A stretch of 64,000 bases of DNA from Allobosea sp. Root381 (GTDB taxonomy: Bacteria > Pseudomonadota > Alphaproteobacteria > Rhizobiales > Beijerinckiaceae). Below, one piece after another: positions 1-8,469 of the stretch. The position numbers and the translations under genes are program-made. Positions within the stretch are counted from its first letter, which is position 1; each line of letters opens with the position of its first letter. Under the pieces are notes generated by a model that worked only from the letters and a program-made list of their open reading frames with translations, was not told the DNA's origin and searched no databases. Where the stretch lies: the NCBI RefSeq assembly GCF_001429395.1, contig NZ_LMJT01000001.1:127335-191334 (forward strand), read 5' to 3'.

Positions 1-2
1 GC

Positions 3-257
3 AATCTGGCGACGATCGGCAAGAGCGCGGCGGTGGTGGATTTCGGCTGGCTACAGTTGCGCGGCTGGATCGCCTGGTGGTTCTGGGGCATCGCCCACAT
101 CTTCTTCCTGATCGGCGCGCGCAGCCGCGTCGCGGTGGCCTGGAGCTGGTTCTGGACCTTCGCCTCCGGACAGCACAGCGCAAGGCTGATCACGCAGGGG
201 CGGAAATGGACCGACGCGTCGGCGCGGCCGCCGGACCCTGACCGGCCTCCGGCCTGA
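3..257 (+). CDS. ndh: Type II NADH dehydrogenase (NDH-2), C-terminal fragment
   Basis: Only the last 84 residues are present; the gene enters from the left edge. NDH-2 is a single-chain flavoprotein that passes electrons from NADH to quinone at the inner face of the membrane without pumping protons. The fragment opens with the pattern NLATIGKSAAVVDFGW, which matches the conserved end of the NDH-2 catalytic domain. A tryptophan-rich amphipathic stretch follows (LRGWIAWWFWGIAHIFFLIG), typical of the membrane-anchoring C-terminus. It ends convergently with the topoisomerase gene, 16 bases away, with no obvious terminator between them. The family call is strong; the FAD-binding part lies outside the window. 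Confidence 0.85.
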   Translation, partial: NLATIGKSAAVVDFGWLQLRGWIAWWFWGIAHIFFLIGARSRVAVAWSWFWTFASGQHSARLITQGRKWTDASARPPDPDRPPA

Positions 258-273
258 GCCGGGGCGAGTCGCC

Positions 274-1308
274 TTAGGCCGCGAGGAGGCCGAGAGTGCG
301 CTCGATGCGCGAGCAGGCACCCCGGCTTCTGGCCTTGTCGTAGCAGCGCTTGAGGCGGCCGCTGGCATAAGCGTTCAGCACGATCTGGTGGACATAGCTC
401 TTGCGCACGACGGCCGGAGTGTTGACCAGCCGTTCCGAGATGGCGCGCATGATGTCGGCGAGCTGGCGCTTCTTGCCGGTTTCGGTGACGACGACCTCGC
501 CCGCGAGCAGCAATTCGGCCGCGGCGGCATTGGCGGCGAGCATGCGCAGATCCTTGCTGCTGATCGGAAGTCCGCTGACGCGCTTGAGATAATCGTTTAT
601 GTCGCCCGCCCTCACCTCTCCGACCGAACCGTCCTCGCGACGGTAATGCAGCAGCCGCCGGCCGGGCAGCGTCATGATCCGGGTGAGCGCGCGCGCGAGC
701 GCCGGATCCTCCGCGGCGCAGCTGATCTGCTTGCCGCTCTTGCCTTTGAAGGCCAGACAGACCCGGGAACCGGTGATGGAGACATGGCGCTTGAGCAGCG
801 TCGAGGCGCCGTAGCTGCCGTTCTCACGCGCATAGCTCTCGTTGCCGACTCGGATATGGCAGCGATCGATAATCGCCCCGGCGCAGGCCAGAGCCTTGTC
901 GCGGCTCAGGCGCCGATCCTTCAGGTCCCGCGCGATGGCTGCCCGCAGTTTCGGCAAGGCGTCGAGCAGGCGCTTCAGGCGAGAGAGCTTGCGGCGCTCG
1001 CGGACCTTCTCCCAGTCGGGATGGTAGCGATGCTGGATGCGGCCAGCCTCGTCATGCCCGACAGCCTGGAGATGGGCGCGCGGATCGGCCGCGATTCTGA
1101 CATCGACATAGGCCGGCGGGATGGCGAGAGAGCGGATGCGCTTCAGCGTTGCCGCCTCGGTGATCCGGTGGCCCTCGCCATCGAGATAGGTGAAGCCCTT
1201 TCCGGCCCGGCGGCGGGTTATGGTCAGCCTGGCTGCCGAGCTGTGCTTGAGGCGCCGCCCGCTCGGCGCCGGCCCCGGATCGGTTTCGTCGAAGATCACC
1301 CGCGCCAT
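274..1308 (-). CDS. DNA topoisomerase IB (poxvirus/bacterial type)
   Basis: A 344-residue type IB topoisomerase that relaxes supercoils through a 3'-phosphotyrosine link. The start MARVIFDETDP fits the family length. The middle part holds the catalytic-domain patterns (RVGNESYARENGSYGAST, LKRHV). The nucleophile is probably Tyr305 in NTPAVVRKSYVH. The usual (T/A)AKDFRTWxGT segment is altered to ISSKDLRMLAAN, which keeps the Lys-Asp-x-Arg core but loses the Trp-x-Gly part. Bacterial members are mostly accessory enzymes found with variable neighbours. It stands alone here, 123 bases beyond the 3' end of the ABC operon. Confidence 0.9.
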   Translation of the reverse strand: MARVIFDETDPGPAPSGRRLKHSSAARLTITRRRAGKGFTYLDGEGHRITEAATLKRIRSLAIPPAYVDVRIAADPRAHLQAVGHDEAGRIQHRYHPDWEKVRERRKLSRLKRLLDALPKLRAAIARDLKDRRLSRDKALACAGAIIDRCHIRVGNESYARENGSYGASTLLKRHVSITGSRVCLAFKGKSGKQISCAAEDPALARALTRIMTLPGRRLLHYRREDGSVGEVRAGDINDYLKRVSGLPISSKDLRMLAANAAAAELLLAGEVVVTETGKKRQLADIMRAISERLVNTPAVVRKSYVHQIVLNAYASGRLKRCYDKARSRGACSRIERTLGLLAA

Positions 1309-1372
1309 GATGGCTGCTCCCGGTGCGCGGATCGGTCCAACCCGACCGGCGCTGCCGGATTCAATCGCGAAC

Positions 1373-1398
1373 GGCCCCGTCCTGTTCCGGACGGGGCC
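1373..1398 (-). terminator. Hairpin terminator after the ABC importer operon
   Basis: A perfect 10-bp inverted repeat (GGCCCCGTCC / GGACGGGGCC) with a 6-base loop lies 34 bases past the stop of the last permease gene, in the gap before the topoisomerase gene. The U-tract on the minus strand is weak (GTTCG), so Rho may assist. There is no competing gene in this 123-base gap. Confidence 0.6.
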
Positions 1399-1431
1399 GC
1401 GTTTCTTTGCGACGCTTTACGGGCTGATGCT

Positions 1432-2262
1432 TCAGCGCTTGGCGCGCGCCACGATCTGCGTGGGGTTGACGAAGCGCAGGGCAATCAGGAGCCAGACCAG
1501 CGTCGTGACCATGTAGATCACCGCCATCGCGTCGATCGACTGCACCGCGCGCACGCCTGCCGCGAACACCGCATAGTAGAGCGCGACAACCAGCGTCTGG
1601 CTGGTCGGGCCGGCGGTGAGGAAGGTCAGCTCGAACATCGCGATGGTGCGGACCAGCACCAGCAGAAGCGCCGCCAGGATGCCCGGAGCGAGCAAGGGCA
1701 GCAGGATATAGATGAAGAGCTTGAAGGTGTTGGCGCCGAAGACGCGCGCGGCGGCCTCGATCTTGGTGTCGATCTGCTCGATGAAGGGGATCATCACCAG
1801 GATGACGAAGGGCACCGTCGGCACCAGATTGGCCAGCACCACGCCTGACATCTGCCCGGCGAGCCCTGCCCTGTAGAGCACCGTCGCCAGCGGGATGCCG
1901 AAGGTGATCGGCGGCACCAACAGCGGCAGCAGGAAGAGCAGCATGATCAGCTTCTTGCCGGGAAAGTCCCGCCGCGCCAGTGCATAGGCCGCCGGCACGC
2001 CGATCAGCCCCGACAGAAAGACCACGAGAAAGACGATCTGGAAGGTGACGGAGAGCACGTCGTAGAGCTGGAACTCGGCCCAGGCCGAGGAGTACCAGCG
2101 CGTCGTCCAGCCGGCCGGCAGCCAGGTGCCGAGCCAGCGCGTGGCGAAGGAGCTGGTCACCACGGTCGCGATCATCCCGAACAGGTTCAGGATGAAGAAG
2201 GCGATCACGGCCCAGTTGGCGAAGGCCCAGAGCCGGGCCGAGAGGCGGTTGTCCTTGACCAT
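1432..2262 (-). CDS. ABC transporter permease (PotC/second permease type)
   Basis: A 276-residue inner-membrane permease, the last gene of the four-gene importer. It has about six hydrophobic segments and a BPD_transp_1 fold. An EAA-type loop is visible around residues 165-185 (EAARVFGANTFKLFIYILLP), the contact point for the ATPase. It starts MVKDNRLSARL, 4 bases after the stop of the upstream permease, so the two are probably translated together as a heterodimeric channel. Type and order (binding protein, ATPase, permease, permease) match the spermidine/putrescine/Fe3+ class. Substrate cannot be read from this subunit. Confidence 0.88.
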   Translation of the reverse strand: MVKDNRLSARLWAFANWAVIAFFILNLFGMIATVVTSSFATRWLGTWLPAGWTTRWYSSAWAEFQLYDVLSVTFQIVFLVVFLSGLIGVPAAYALARRDFPGKKLIMLLFLLPLLVPPITFGIPLATVLYRAGLAGQMSGVVLANLVPTVPFVILVMIPFIEQIDTKIEAAARVFGANTFKLFIYILLPLLAPGILAALLLVLVRTIAMFELTFLTAGPTSQTLVVALYYAVFAAGVRAVQSIDAMAVIYMVTTLVWLLIALRFVNPTQIVARAKR

Positions 2263-2266
2263 CGGA

Positions 2267-3157
2267 TCAGCCCTTTCCGCCGCCGGCAGGGCCGCGATAC
2301 AAAAGGCCGCGCGCGGCCAGTACGGCGACGACGATCGAGAGCTGGACGACGCCCATGATCATCGCAACCGCCGAGGCCATCGAATAATCGTACTCCTCGA
2401 AGGCAGCCTGATAGGCGGCGATCGAGATCACCCGCGTCGGCCCGGCCGGCGCGCCCAGCAGGACGGCAGAGGGAAAGACCGAGAAGGCCTGCACGAAGGA
2501 GAGACAGAAGGTGATGGCGAGGCCCGGCAGCAGCAGCGGCAGCAGGATATGCTTGAAGCGCTGCCAGGGACCGGCGCCGAGCGTCGCACCCGCCTGCTCA
2601 AGCGCCGGATCGACGCCCGAGAGATAGGACAGCGTCAACAGGAAGGTGAAGGGGAAGCCGGTGATGACCAGCGAGATCATCACGCCCCAGTAATTGTGCA
2701 AGAGCTTAACGGGGGTGTCGATCAGGCCGATGGTGATCAGCGTGCGGTTGAACCAGCCCTGCGGGCCCAGATAGTTCAACAGCCCCTGCGCGACGAGCAC
2801 CGTGCCGAGCGTGATCGGGATGACAAGGATCGTCGTCAGCAGGCGCTGGTGCTTCATCGTGCGCACGCGGAAGGCGATCGGGATCGCCATCAGCAGCGTC
2901 ATGATCGTGACAGGCAAGGCGAGCCAAAGGGTCGTCGCGATCGTGCCGTAGAGAAACGAATCCGAGAAGAAGCGCTGGTAATTGGCGAATACGCCCCCCG
3001 CCTTCGGCGTGAAGGACAGGAACAGCCCGTAGAAGAACGGGTAGATGAACAGCGCGAGCGAGAAGAAGACCGCGGGCAGGACCAGCAGGGTCAGTCCGTC
3101 GAGGCCACGCGCGGCGAGCCTCTGGCTCAGCGGGATCGCGGGAGCGGAGCCGGTCAC
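2267..3157 (-). CDS. ABC transporter permease (PotB/first permease type)
   Basis: A 296-residue permease with an N-terminal transmembrane helix (GLTLLVLPAVFFSLALFIYP) and a BPD_transp_1 domain. The EAA-like loop is LEQAGATLGAGPWQRFKHIL near residues 185-205. Its start overlaps the stop of the ATPase gene by 4 bases (ATGA), a sign of translational coupling. With the downstream permease it should form the membrane channel of the importer. Substrate is inferred only from the neighbouring uxuA. Confidence 0.88.
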   Translation of the reverse strand: MTGSAPAIPLSQRLAARGLDGLTLLVLPAVFFSLALFIYPFFYGLFLSFTPKAGGVFANYQRFFSDSFLYGTIATTLWLALPVTIMTLLMAIPIAFRVRTMKHQRLLTTILVIPITLGTVLVAQGLLNYLGPQGWFNRTLITIGLIDTPVKLLHNYWGVMISLVITGFPFTFLLTLSYLSGVDPALEQAGATLGAGPWQRFKHILLPLLLPGLAITFCLSFVQAFSVFPSAVLLGAPAGPTRVISIAAYQAAFEEYDYSMASAVAMIMGVVQLSIVVAVLAARGLLYRGPAGGGKG

Positions 3158-4227
3158 GCCGCATCCCCATAGACGAGGACGCGATCAGGTTCCGCCGCCA
3201 GCGTGACCTGCGAGCCCGGCGTGAGCTTGTCATGGGCGAGGAAGGACAGGTCGGTGCCATCGGCCATGCGAGCGAAGCCGACGAATTCGCGGCCGCGGAA
3301 CTCGGTCGAGATCACCTGGGCCTTCAGCCCGGCGCTTCCGGCCGCCACCGGGTGCAGGTCTTCCGGGCGGATCGCGATATGGGCTGCGCCCCCCGGCACG
3401 ATGGCGTTGCGGGTGCGGCCAACCACGGCGGCATCGCCGATCGCGACCGTCGCATGCTCCCCGGCTGCCGAGACGGCACGGCCTGCGACCTTGTTGCGGA
3501 AGCCCATGAACTCGGCGACGTCGAGATGGTCCGGCCGGGAGAACAGGTCTTCCGGAGAGCCGACCTGGCGCACCTGGCCGTCGCGCATCACCACGATGCG
3601 GTCGGCGAGCGACAGCGCCTCCTCCTGGTCGTGGGTCACGTAGATCGTGGTCGCTCCGAGGGTGTTGTGGATGCGACGGATCTCCGCCCGCATCTCGAGG
3701 CGCAGCTTGGCGTCGAGGTTCGAGAGCGGCTCGTCCATCAAGACCAGCGGCGGCTCCACCACGATGGCGCGCGCAATCGCGACGCGCTGCTGCTGGCCGC
3801 CGGAGAGCTGGCCGGGCAGCTTCTCGGTCTGCCCCTGCAGCCGCACCAGCCCTACCACCTCGGCGACGCGGCGCTCGATCTCGGCCCTGGGCGTGCCGCG
3901 CATCTTGAGGCCGAAGCCGATGTTCTTGGTCACGCTCATATGCGGGAAGAGCGCGTAGTTCTGGAAGACCATGCCGAAGCCGCGCTCTTCCGGCCGGAGC
4001 GGGTCGATGCGCTTGTCGTCCAGCCAGATGCCGCCGCCCGTGGCGGGCAGGAGGCCGGCGATGATGTTCAGCGTCGTCGACTTGCCGCAGCCGGAAGGCC
4101 CGAGAAGGGCGATGAACTCACCCTTGCCGATCGTCAGCGAGACGTCCTTCAAGGCATTGTGAGTGCCGAAATCACGGCTCAGGCGGTCGAGCCGGAGCTC
4201 GTTGAAGGAGGCTGCGTGAATCGTCAT
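3154..4227 (-). CDS. ABC transporter ATP-binding protein (PotA/UgpC/FbpC class)
   Basis: A 357-residue ATPase that powers the importer. The visible motifs are Walker A ([12 protein letters not shown]), Q-loop ([11 protein letters not shown]), signature ([14 protein letters not shown]), Walker B (LVLMDEP) and H-loop (YVTHDQEEA). A C-terminal TOBE-type domain of about 110 residues (AIRPEDLHP...) is typical of importers of carbohydrate, polyamine or Fe3+ type. I chose the ATG at 4227 (MTIHAASF). A TTG nine codons upstream is in frame but has a poorer context. The gene lies 83 bases downstream of the binding-protein gene. Confidence 0.9.
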   Translation of the reverse strand: MTIHAASFNELRLDRLSRDFGTHNALKDVSLTIGKGEFIALLGPSGCGKSTTLNIIAGLLPATGGGIWLDDKRIDPLRPEERGFGMVFQNYALFPHMSVTKNIGFGLKMRGTPRAEIERRVAEVVGLVRLQGQTEKLPGQLSGGQQQRVAIARAIVVEPPLVLMDEPLSNLDAKLRLEMRAEIRRIHNTLGATTIYVTHDQEEALSLADRIVVMRDGQVRQVGSPEDLFSRPDHLDVAEFMGFRNKVAGRAVSAAGEHATVAIGDAAVVGRTRNAIVPGGAAHIAIRPEDLHPVAAGSAGLKAQVISTEFRGREFVGFARMADGTDLSFLAHDKLTPGSQVTLAAEPDRVLVYGDAA

Positions 4228-4310
4228 GGCTACCGTTGCTGAGATCTCGATCAAGGTCCGGTCGGCGACGGCCGCTGACGGCCGCCGCCGGTTTTGTCAC
4301 GCGTGCCGCC

Positions 4311-5498
4311 TTATTTGCGCTTGGCGCCGCCGACCTGCTCGTCCCACATGCGGAACGCGACGACCATCTTGTCGGGGTCGAGCGGCGTCTCGAGCGGGTT
4401 GTCTGCGATCAGCTTCTCGTATTCGGGCCGGCCGAACTCCTTGATCGCGGCCTGGCTTTCCGGCGGGGCCATGTCGAGCGTCACGCCCTTCACGGCCGGG
4501 CCCGGATAGAAATAGCCTTCGTCATAGGTGTAGGCCTGCTGCTCCTTGGTGAGGAGGAAGCTCATCAGGTCGAGCAGGACGGCGAGCTTCTCGTCCGAGA
4601 CGCCGCTGGGGATGCACATGTAGTGCGCGTCCGTGACCCAGTGGAATCCCTTCAGCGCAGCGATCTTCGCCTCTTTCGGCACGACGCCGAGGACGCGCGG
4701 ATTGATGTCCCAGCCGGTGGTCGTGACGGTCATGTCGCGGGAGCCGTCGCCGAGCTCCTTCATCACCGCGCCAGTGCCGCCGGGATAGTATTCGATGTTC
4801 TCGCCGAGCGCCTTGAGATAGGCCCAGGTCTTGTCCCAACCCTTGACCGGGTCCTTCGGATCGGTGTCGCCGAGCAGGTACGGCAGCCCCATCATGAAGG
4901 TGCGGCCGGGGCCGGAATTGGCCGGGCGCGGATAGATGAAGCGGCGCTTGTTCTCGCGCGTCCAGGTCAGCAGCTCCTCGGCCGTTGTCGGCACGGTCTT
5001 GACCTTGGCCGGCATGTATTCGAGCAGCGGGCCGGAAGGGTAATAGGTCACGACGACGCCCTGCCCGCTCGCCAGCGCCTGCATCTTGGCGGCGCCTTCG
5101 AGATAGATCTCGTCGAGCTTCGGCAGGGAGGCAGCATGCTGGGGCAGCAGCGGGACCCAGAGCTTCTGCTCGACGCCGGCGGCCAGCGCGTCGTTGCCGG
5201 TCAGCACCATGTCGATATCGACGCGGTTGGCAGCCTGTTGCGCCTTGATCTTGCCGGGCAGCTCGGGCGACGGCGCCTTGGTGAAGACGATGCGCGAGAC
5301 GAGGTTCGGCTTGGCCTTGCGGTAGTTCTCGATCGCCTTCTGCGTCAGCGCGAGATTGCCGGCGACGTCGACGATCGAGAGGACCACCGGGGATGTCGGC
5401 AGCTTGAGTTGCTGGGCGAAGGCAGGCACATGTGCCGCGCCTGCGAGGCCAGCGACACCACCGATGAAGACACGCCGATTGATTTTGCTCTGGACCAT
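4311..5498 (-). CDS. ABC transporter substrate-binding protein with Tat-type signal
   Basis: A 395-residue periplasmic binding protein, the first gene of the importer operon. The N-terminus KINRRVFIGGVAGLAGA carries a twin-arginine motif followed by a hydrophobic segment and AFA|QQ, so export in folded form by Tat is likely. The body resembles PotD/family 1-6 binding proteins. A strong ribosome site (GGAGGAAGAG) precedes the ATG at 5498. It is divergent from a GntR/FCD regulator, with a palindromic operator candidate between them, and uxuA lies beyond the regulator. From this context I infer a hexuronate, aldonate or oligo-uronide ligand; sequence alone does not show it. Confidence 0.85.
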   Translation of the reverse strand: MVQSKINRRVFIGGVAGLAGAAHVPAFAQQLKLPTSPVVLSIVDVAGNLALTQKAIENYRKAKPNLVSRIVFTKAPSPELPGKIKAQQAANRVDIDMVLTGNDALAAGVEQKLWVPLLPQHAASLPKLDEIYLEGAAKMQALASGQGVVVTYYPSGPLLEYMPAKVKTVPTTAEELLTWTRENKRRFIYPRPANSGPGRTFMMGLPYLLGDTDPKDPVKGWDKTWAYLKALGENIEYYPGGTGAVMKELGDGSRDMTVTTTGWDINPRVLGVVPKEAKIAALKGFHWVTDAHYMCIPSGVSDEKLAVLLDLMSFLLTKEQQAYTYDEGYFYPGPAVKGVTLDMAPPESQAAIKEFGRPEYEKLIADNPLETPLDPDKMVVAFRMWDEQVGGAKRK

Positions 5499-5622
5499 GA
5501 TCTCTTCCTCCGATGTGGCGTTTGCGCCCTTGTTGTTGATCGAGCCGCCGGCTCCTTTCGGAACGCCGCCTCAACAGTTCCGTAACTCGCGCGATTGACG
5601 CGGCCCCGGATTAATCGGTATC

Positions 5623-5634
5623 CTAGTATACTAG
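5623..5634. promoter_or_regulatory. Palindromic operator candidate for the GntR/FCD regulator
   Basis: CTAGTATACTAG is a perfect 12-bp palindrome in the divergent spacer between the importer operon (start 5498) and the regulator gene (start 5652). Its core TAGTATACTA fits the TnGTnnACnA pattern described for FadR-type (FCD) GntR operators. Its site, 18 bases before the regulator start, suggests autoregulation plus control of the importer. Confidence 0.65.
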
Positions 5635-5651
5635 TCGACCAGGACTTGGCA

Positions 5652-6347
5652 ATGGGCATCCCTGCAGCACGACAAAGCACCGACCAGATCCACCGGGCGT
5701 TACGCGGCGACATCCTCGCTGCGGCGCTGCGCCCCGGGGAAGCGATGTCGGAGGCGCGGATGGCCGCCCATTTCGGGGTCAGCCGCACGCCCGTGCGCGA
5801 GGCTTTCAAGCGCCTTGTCGAGGAAGGCTTCCTGATGGTGGTACCGCAGGTCGGCACATTTGTGGCCCCGATCGATCTCGCCGCGGTGCATGACAGCCAG
5901 TTCGTGCGCGAGACGCTCGAATGTCGAACGGTCGCGCTCGCCGCCCGGCACGCCGATGCTGCGGGCAAGGCGGCGCTCGAGGAGAATGTCCGCCAGCAGG
6001 AGCGCGATCTCGCAGCGAACGACCACCCCAGCTTCTTCCGCCATGACGAAGCCTTCCATGCCGAACTCGCGCGGCTTGCCGGCCATCCTTCGGTCTGGAG
6101 CCTGATCGAAGGGGTGAAGGCGCAGCTCGACCGCGTGCGCTGCCTGTCGCTGGAAAGCGCCTCCTGGCCGAGGATGATCCTCGAGCAGCACCGCGAGATC
6201 AAGGACTGCGTGGTGAGGGGCGACGAGGCGCGGGCGGAAGCGGCGATGCGGGCGCATCTGCGCACGGTCTTCGACGCGATCGAGACGATCGCCCGCGACC
6301 ATGTCGACGCCTTCGCCGGAACCGCCTCCCCCGCCCGCCTCGACTGA
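5652..6347 (+). CDS. GntR-family transcriptional regulator, FCD (FadR) subfamily
   Basis: A 231-residue regulator. The N-terminal winged helix (about residues 10-75) includes PGEAMSEARMAAHFGVSRTP, the classic GntR recognition segment. The C-terminal FCD all-helical ligand domain (about 85-215) carries metal-site residues in RHDEAFHAELARLAGH and a later EQHREI. The ATG at 5652 is chosen; an in-frame TTG at 5595 would add 19 poorly typical residues and place the operator inside the gene. FCD regulators are commonly released by hexuronates or organic acids, which fits uxuA 78 bases downstream on the same strand. Confidence 0.88.
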   Translation: MGIPAARQSTDQIHRALRGDILAAALRPGEAMSEARMAAHFGVSRTPVREAFKRLVEEGFLMVVPQVGTFVAPIDLAAVHDSQFVRETLECRTVALAARHADAAGKAALEENVRQQERDLAANDHPSFFRHDEAFHAELARLAGHPSVWSLIEGVKAQLDRVRCLSLESASWPRMILEQHREIKDCVVRGDEARAEAAMRAHLRTVFDAIETIARDHVDAFAGTASPARLD

Positions 6348-6425
6348 GCCGCCCGGCTCGCCCCCTGTTCAAAGCAAATCGAAGCCTCGCGAAGAGGCCC
6401 CGCCTCCAAGGAACGGATCTCTCTG

Positions 6426-7622
6426 ATGGAACAAAGCTGGCGCTGGTTCGGCCCCGACGACGTGGTGACGCTCGCCCAGGCGCGGCAGGCCGGAGCGCGC
6501 GGCATCGTCAACGCGCTCCACCAGATCCCCTATGGCGTGGTCTGGAGCGTCGCGGAGATCGAGGCGCGCAAGGCGATCATCGCCGATGACGCCAGCCTCG
6601 GCCTGCACTGGAACGTGGTCGAGAGCCTGCCGATCCACGAGACGGTCAAGATCGGCGAAGGTGATCTCGAGCCGATCTTCGCGAATTACCGACAATCGCT
6701 GCGCAATCTCGCCGCCTGCGGGCTCCAGGTGGTCTGCTACAACTTCATGCCGGTGCTGGACTGGACGCGCACGCAGCTCGCCTACCCCCTGCCCGGCGGC
6801 GGCACGGCGCTGCGCTTCAACATCCACGAATATGTCGCCTTCGACCATTTCATGCTGCAGCGGCCCGGCGCCGCGGAGGGCCATTCGGCCGAGGTCATGG
6901 ATCGGGCCAGTGAATGGTTCGAGCGCTCCTCGCAGGCCGACCGCGACAGGCTGCTCGCCAACATCATGGCCGGACTGCCGGGCGCCTATGACCGCTACGA
7001 CGTGCCCGGCCTCAAGAGCATGCTGGAGCGCTATCGCGGCATGAGCCATGACGGCCTGCGCGCCAATCTCAAGCGCTTCCTCGAAGCCGTGATCCCGACG
7101 GCCGAAGAAGTCGGAATCCGGATGTGCATCCATCCGGACGACCCGCCGCGCCCGCTCTTCGGCCTGCCCCGGATCTGCTCGAACGAGGAGGACATCGCCT
7201 TCATCCTCGGCGCGGTGGATTCACCCTCGAACGGGCTGACCCTGTGCTCAGGTTCGCTCGGCGCCAATCCCGGGAACGACGTGCCCGGCATCGCGCGGCG
7301 CTTCGCCGATCGGATCTGGTTCGCGCATCTGCGCAACGTCGCCAAGGATGAAGACGGCTCCTTCATGGAGGCGGAGCATCTCGGCGGCGACACCGATATG
7401 GTGGCTCTGATCGAGGTGTTGCTCGCCGAGGAACAGCGTCGCAAGGCGGCGGGCTCTCCTCATTGGCAGATCCCGATGCGGCCGGACCATGGCCATGAGC
7501 TGCTCGACGATGTCGGCAAGGGCAGCTTCCCTGGCTACCCCGCGGTCGGCCGCCTGCGCGGCTTGGCGGAGCTGCGCGGTGTGATGACGGCTGTCAGTTC
7601 GCTGCGCGGCTACGGGGCTTAG
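6426..7622 (+). CDS. uxuA: Mannonate dehydratase
   Basis: A 398-residue enzyme that dehydrates D-mannonate to 2-keto-3-deoxy-D-gluconate in glucuronate breakdown. The start MEQSWRWFGPDDVV and the following ARGIVNALHQIPYGVVW are diagnostic of UxuA. Metal-site segments are visible, including RMCIHPDDPP and LCSGSLGANPGNDV, and the tail MRPDHGHELLDD is typical. Length equals the family norm. It follows the GntR/FCD gene and is probably co-transcribed with it. No uxuB, uxaC or kdgK is next to it; the PfkB-family kinase at 15568 is a possible but unproven partner. Confidence 0.95.
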   Translation: MEQSWRWFGPDDVVTLAQARQAGARGIVNALHQIPYGVVWSVAEIEARKAIIADDASLGLHWNVVESLPIHETVKIGEGDLEPIFANYRQSLRNLAACGLQVVCYNFMPVLDWTRTQLAYPLPGGGTALRFNIHEYVAFDHFMLQRPGAAEGHSAEVMDRASEWFERSSQADRDRLLANIMAGLPGAYDRYDVPGLKSMLERYRGMSHDGLRANLKRFLEAVIPTAEEVGIRMCIHPDDPPRPLFGLPRICSNEEDIAFILGAVDSPSNGLTLCSGSLGANPGNDVPGIARRFADRIWFAHLRNVAKDEDGSFMEAEHLGGDTDMVALIEVLLAEEQRRKAAGSPHWQIPMRPDHGHELLDDVGKGSFPGYPAVGRLRGLAELRGVMTAVSSLRGYGA

Positions 7623-7649
7623 GCTTCCGGCAAACGCATCACCGCTCCG

Positions 7650-7730
7650 GTCATTGCGAGCGTAGCGAAGCAATCCAGGGGCGGCAGCGCCCTACGCCTT
7701 ACTGGATTGCTTCGCTACGCTCGCAATGAC
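7650..7730. repeat. 29-bp perfect inverted repeat with 23-bp spacer
   Basis: The left arm (7650-7678, beginning GTCATTGCGAGCGTAGCG) and the right arm (7702-7730) are perfect reverse complements over 29 bp. The element fills the gap between the convergent uxuA and ureG genes. It looks like one copy of an interspersed palindromic element of the kind scattered between genes in Hyphomicrobiales. As RNA it would fold into a very stable stem on either strand and may stop transcription from both sides. Confidence 0.85.
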
Positions 7731-7747
7731 GAAACGGCTGTTGTTTC

Positions 7748-8380
7748 TTACGCCGCCGGCGCGGCCCGCAGCCCGCCGGCCGTCTCGATGAAGTCCACCA
7801 CCGCGTCGACGCCCTCGCCTGCCTTGGTGTTGGTGAAGACGAAGGGGCGTTTGCCGCGCATCGCCTTCGAATCCCGGTCCATGACCGCGAGGTCCGCACC
7901 CACATGCGGGGCAAGATCGGTCTTGTTGATGACCAGCAGGTCCGAGCGCGTGATGCCGGGGCCGCCCTTGCGCGGGATCTTCTCCCCGGCGGCCACATCG
8001 ATGACGTAGATCGTCAGGTCGGCGAGCTCAGGCGAGAAGGTGGCAGCGAGATTGTCGCCGCCGGATTCGATCAGGATCAGGTCGAGGTTCGGGAACTTGG
8101 CCCGCATGTCCTCGACGGCCGCGAGGTTGATCGAGCAGTCCTCGCGGATGGCAGTATGGGGGCAGCCGCCGGTCTCGACGCCCATGATGCGCTCCTGCGG
8201 AAGCGCCCCCGCCACCGTCAAAAGGCGAGCATCCTCCTTGGTGTAGATGTCATTGGTGATGGCGCAGAGGTCGTATGTGCCGCGCATGCGCTTGCAGAGC
8301 ACCTCCATCAGCGCCGTCTTGCCGGAGCCGACGGGGCCTCCGATTCCGACGCGGAGCGGACCATGGGGGGAGCGCGGCAT
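7748..8380 (-). CDS. ureG: Urease accessory GTPase UreG
   Basis: A 210-residue SIMIBI-class GTPase whose hydrolysis drives nickel delivery into urease. Visible are the P-loop [14 protein letters not shown] (about 12-25), the metal site CPH in [15 protein letters not shown], the block [17 protein letters not shown], and the base-recognition motif [14 protein letters not shown] good ribosome site (AAGGAAA) precedes ATG 8380. It is the last gene of the urease locus, after ureF, and faces uxuA across the inverted repeat. Confidence 0.96.
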   Translation of the reverse strand: MPRSPHGPLRVGIGGPVGSGKTALMEVLCKRMRGTYDLCAITNDIYTKEDARLLTVAGALPQERIMGVETGGCPHTAIREDCSINLAAVEDMRAKFPNLDLILIESGGDNLAATFSPELADLTIYVIDVAAGEKIPRKGGPGITRSDLLVINKTDLAPHVGADLAVMDRDSKAMRGKRPFVFTNTKAGEGVDAVVDFIETAGGLRAAPAA

Positions 8381-8469
8381 GTTCAGGTTTCCTTACAGTT
8401 GCACGACAGGGGCGCCGGCCGTCGCGGCAGGACAATGCAAGCGAGGCCGATGCAAGTCACGCGCCGCGG

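Noticed and set aside
388..1848. A 486-residue frame spanning topoisomerase and permease in antisense
   Set aside because: Crosses two real genes and a terminator, low-complexity Asp/Arg/Gly content; shadow frame.
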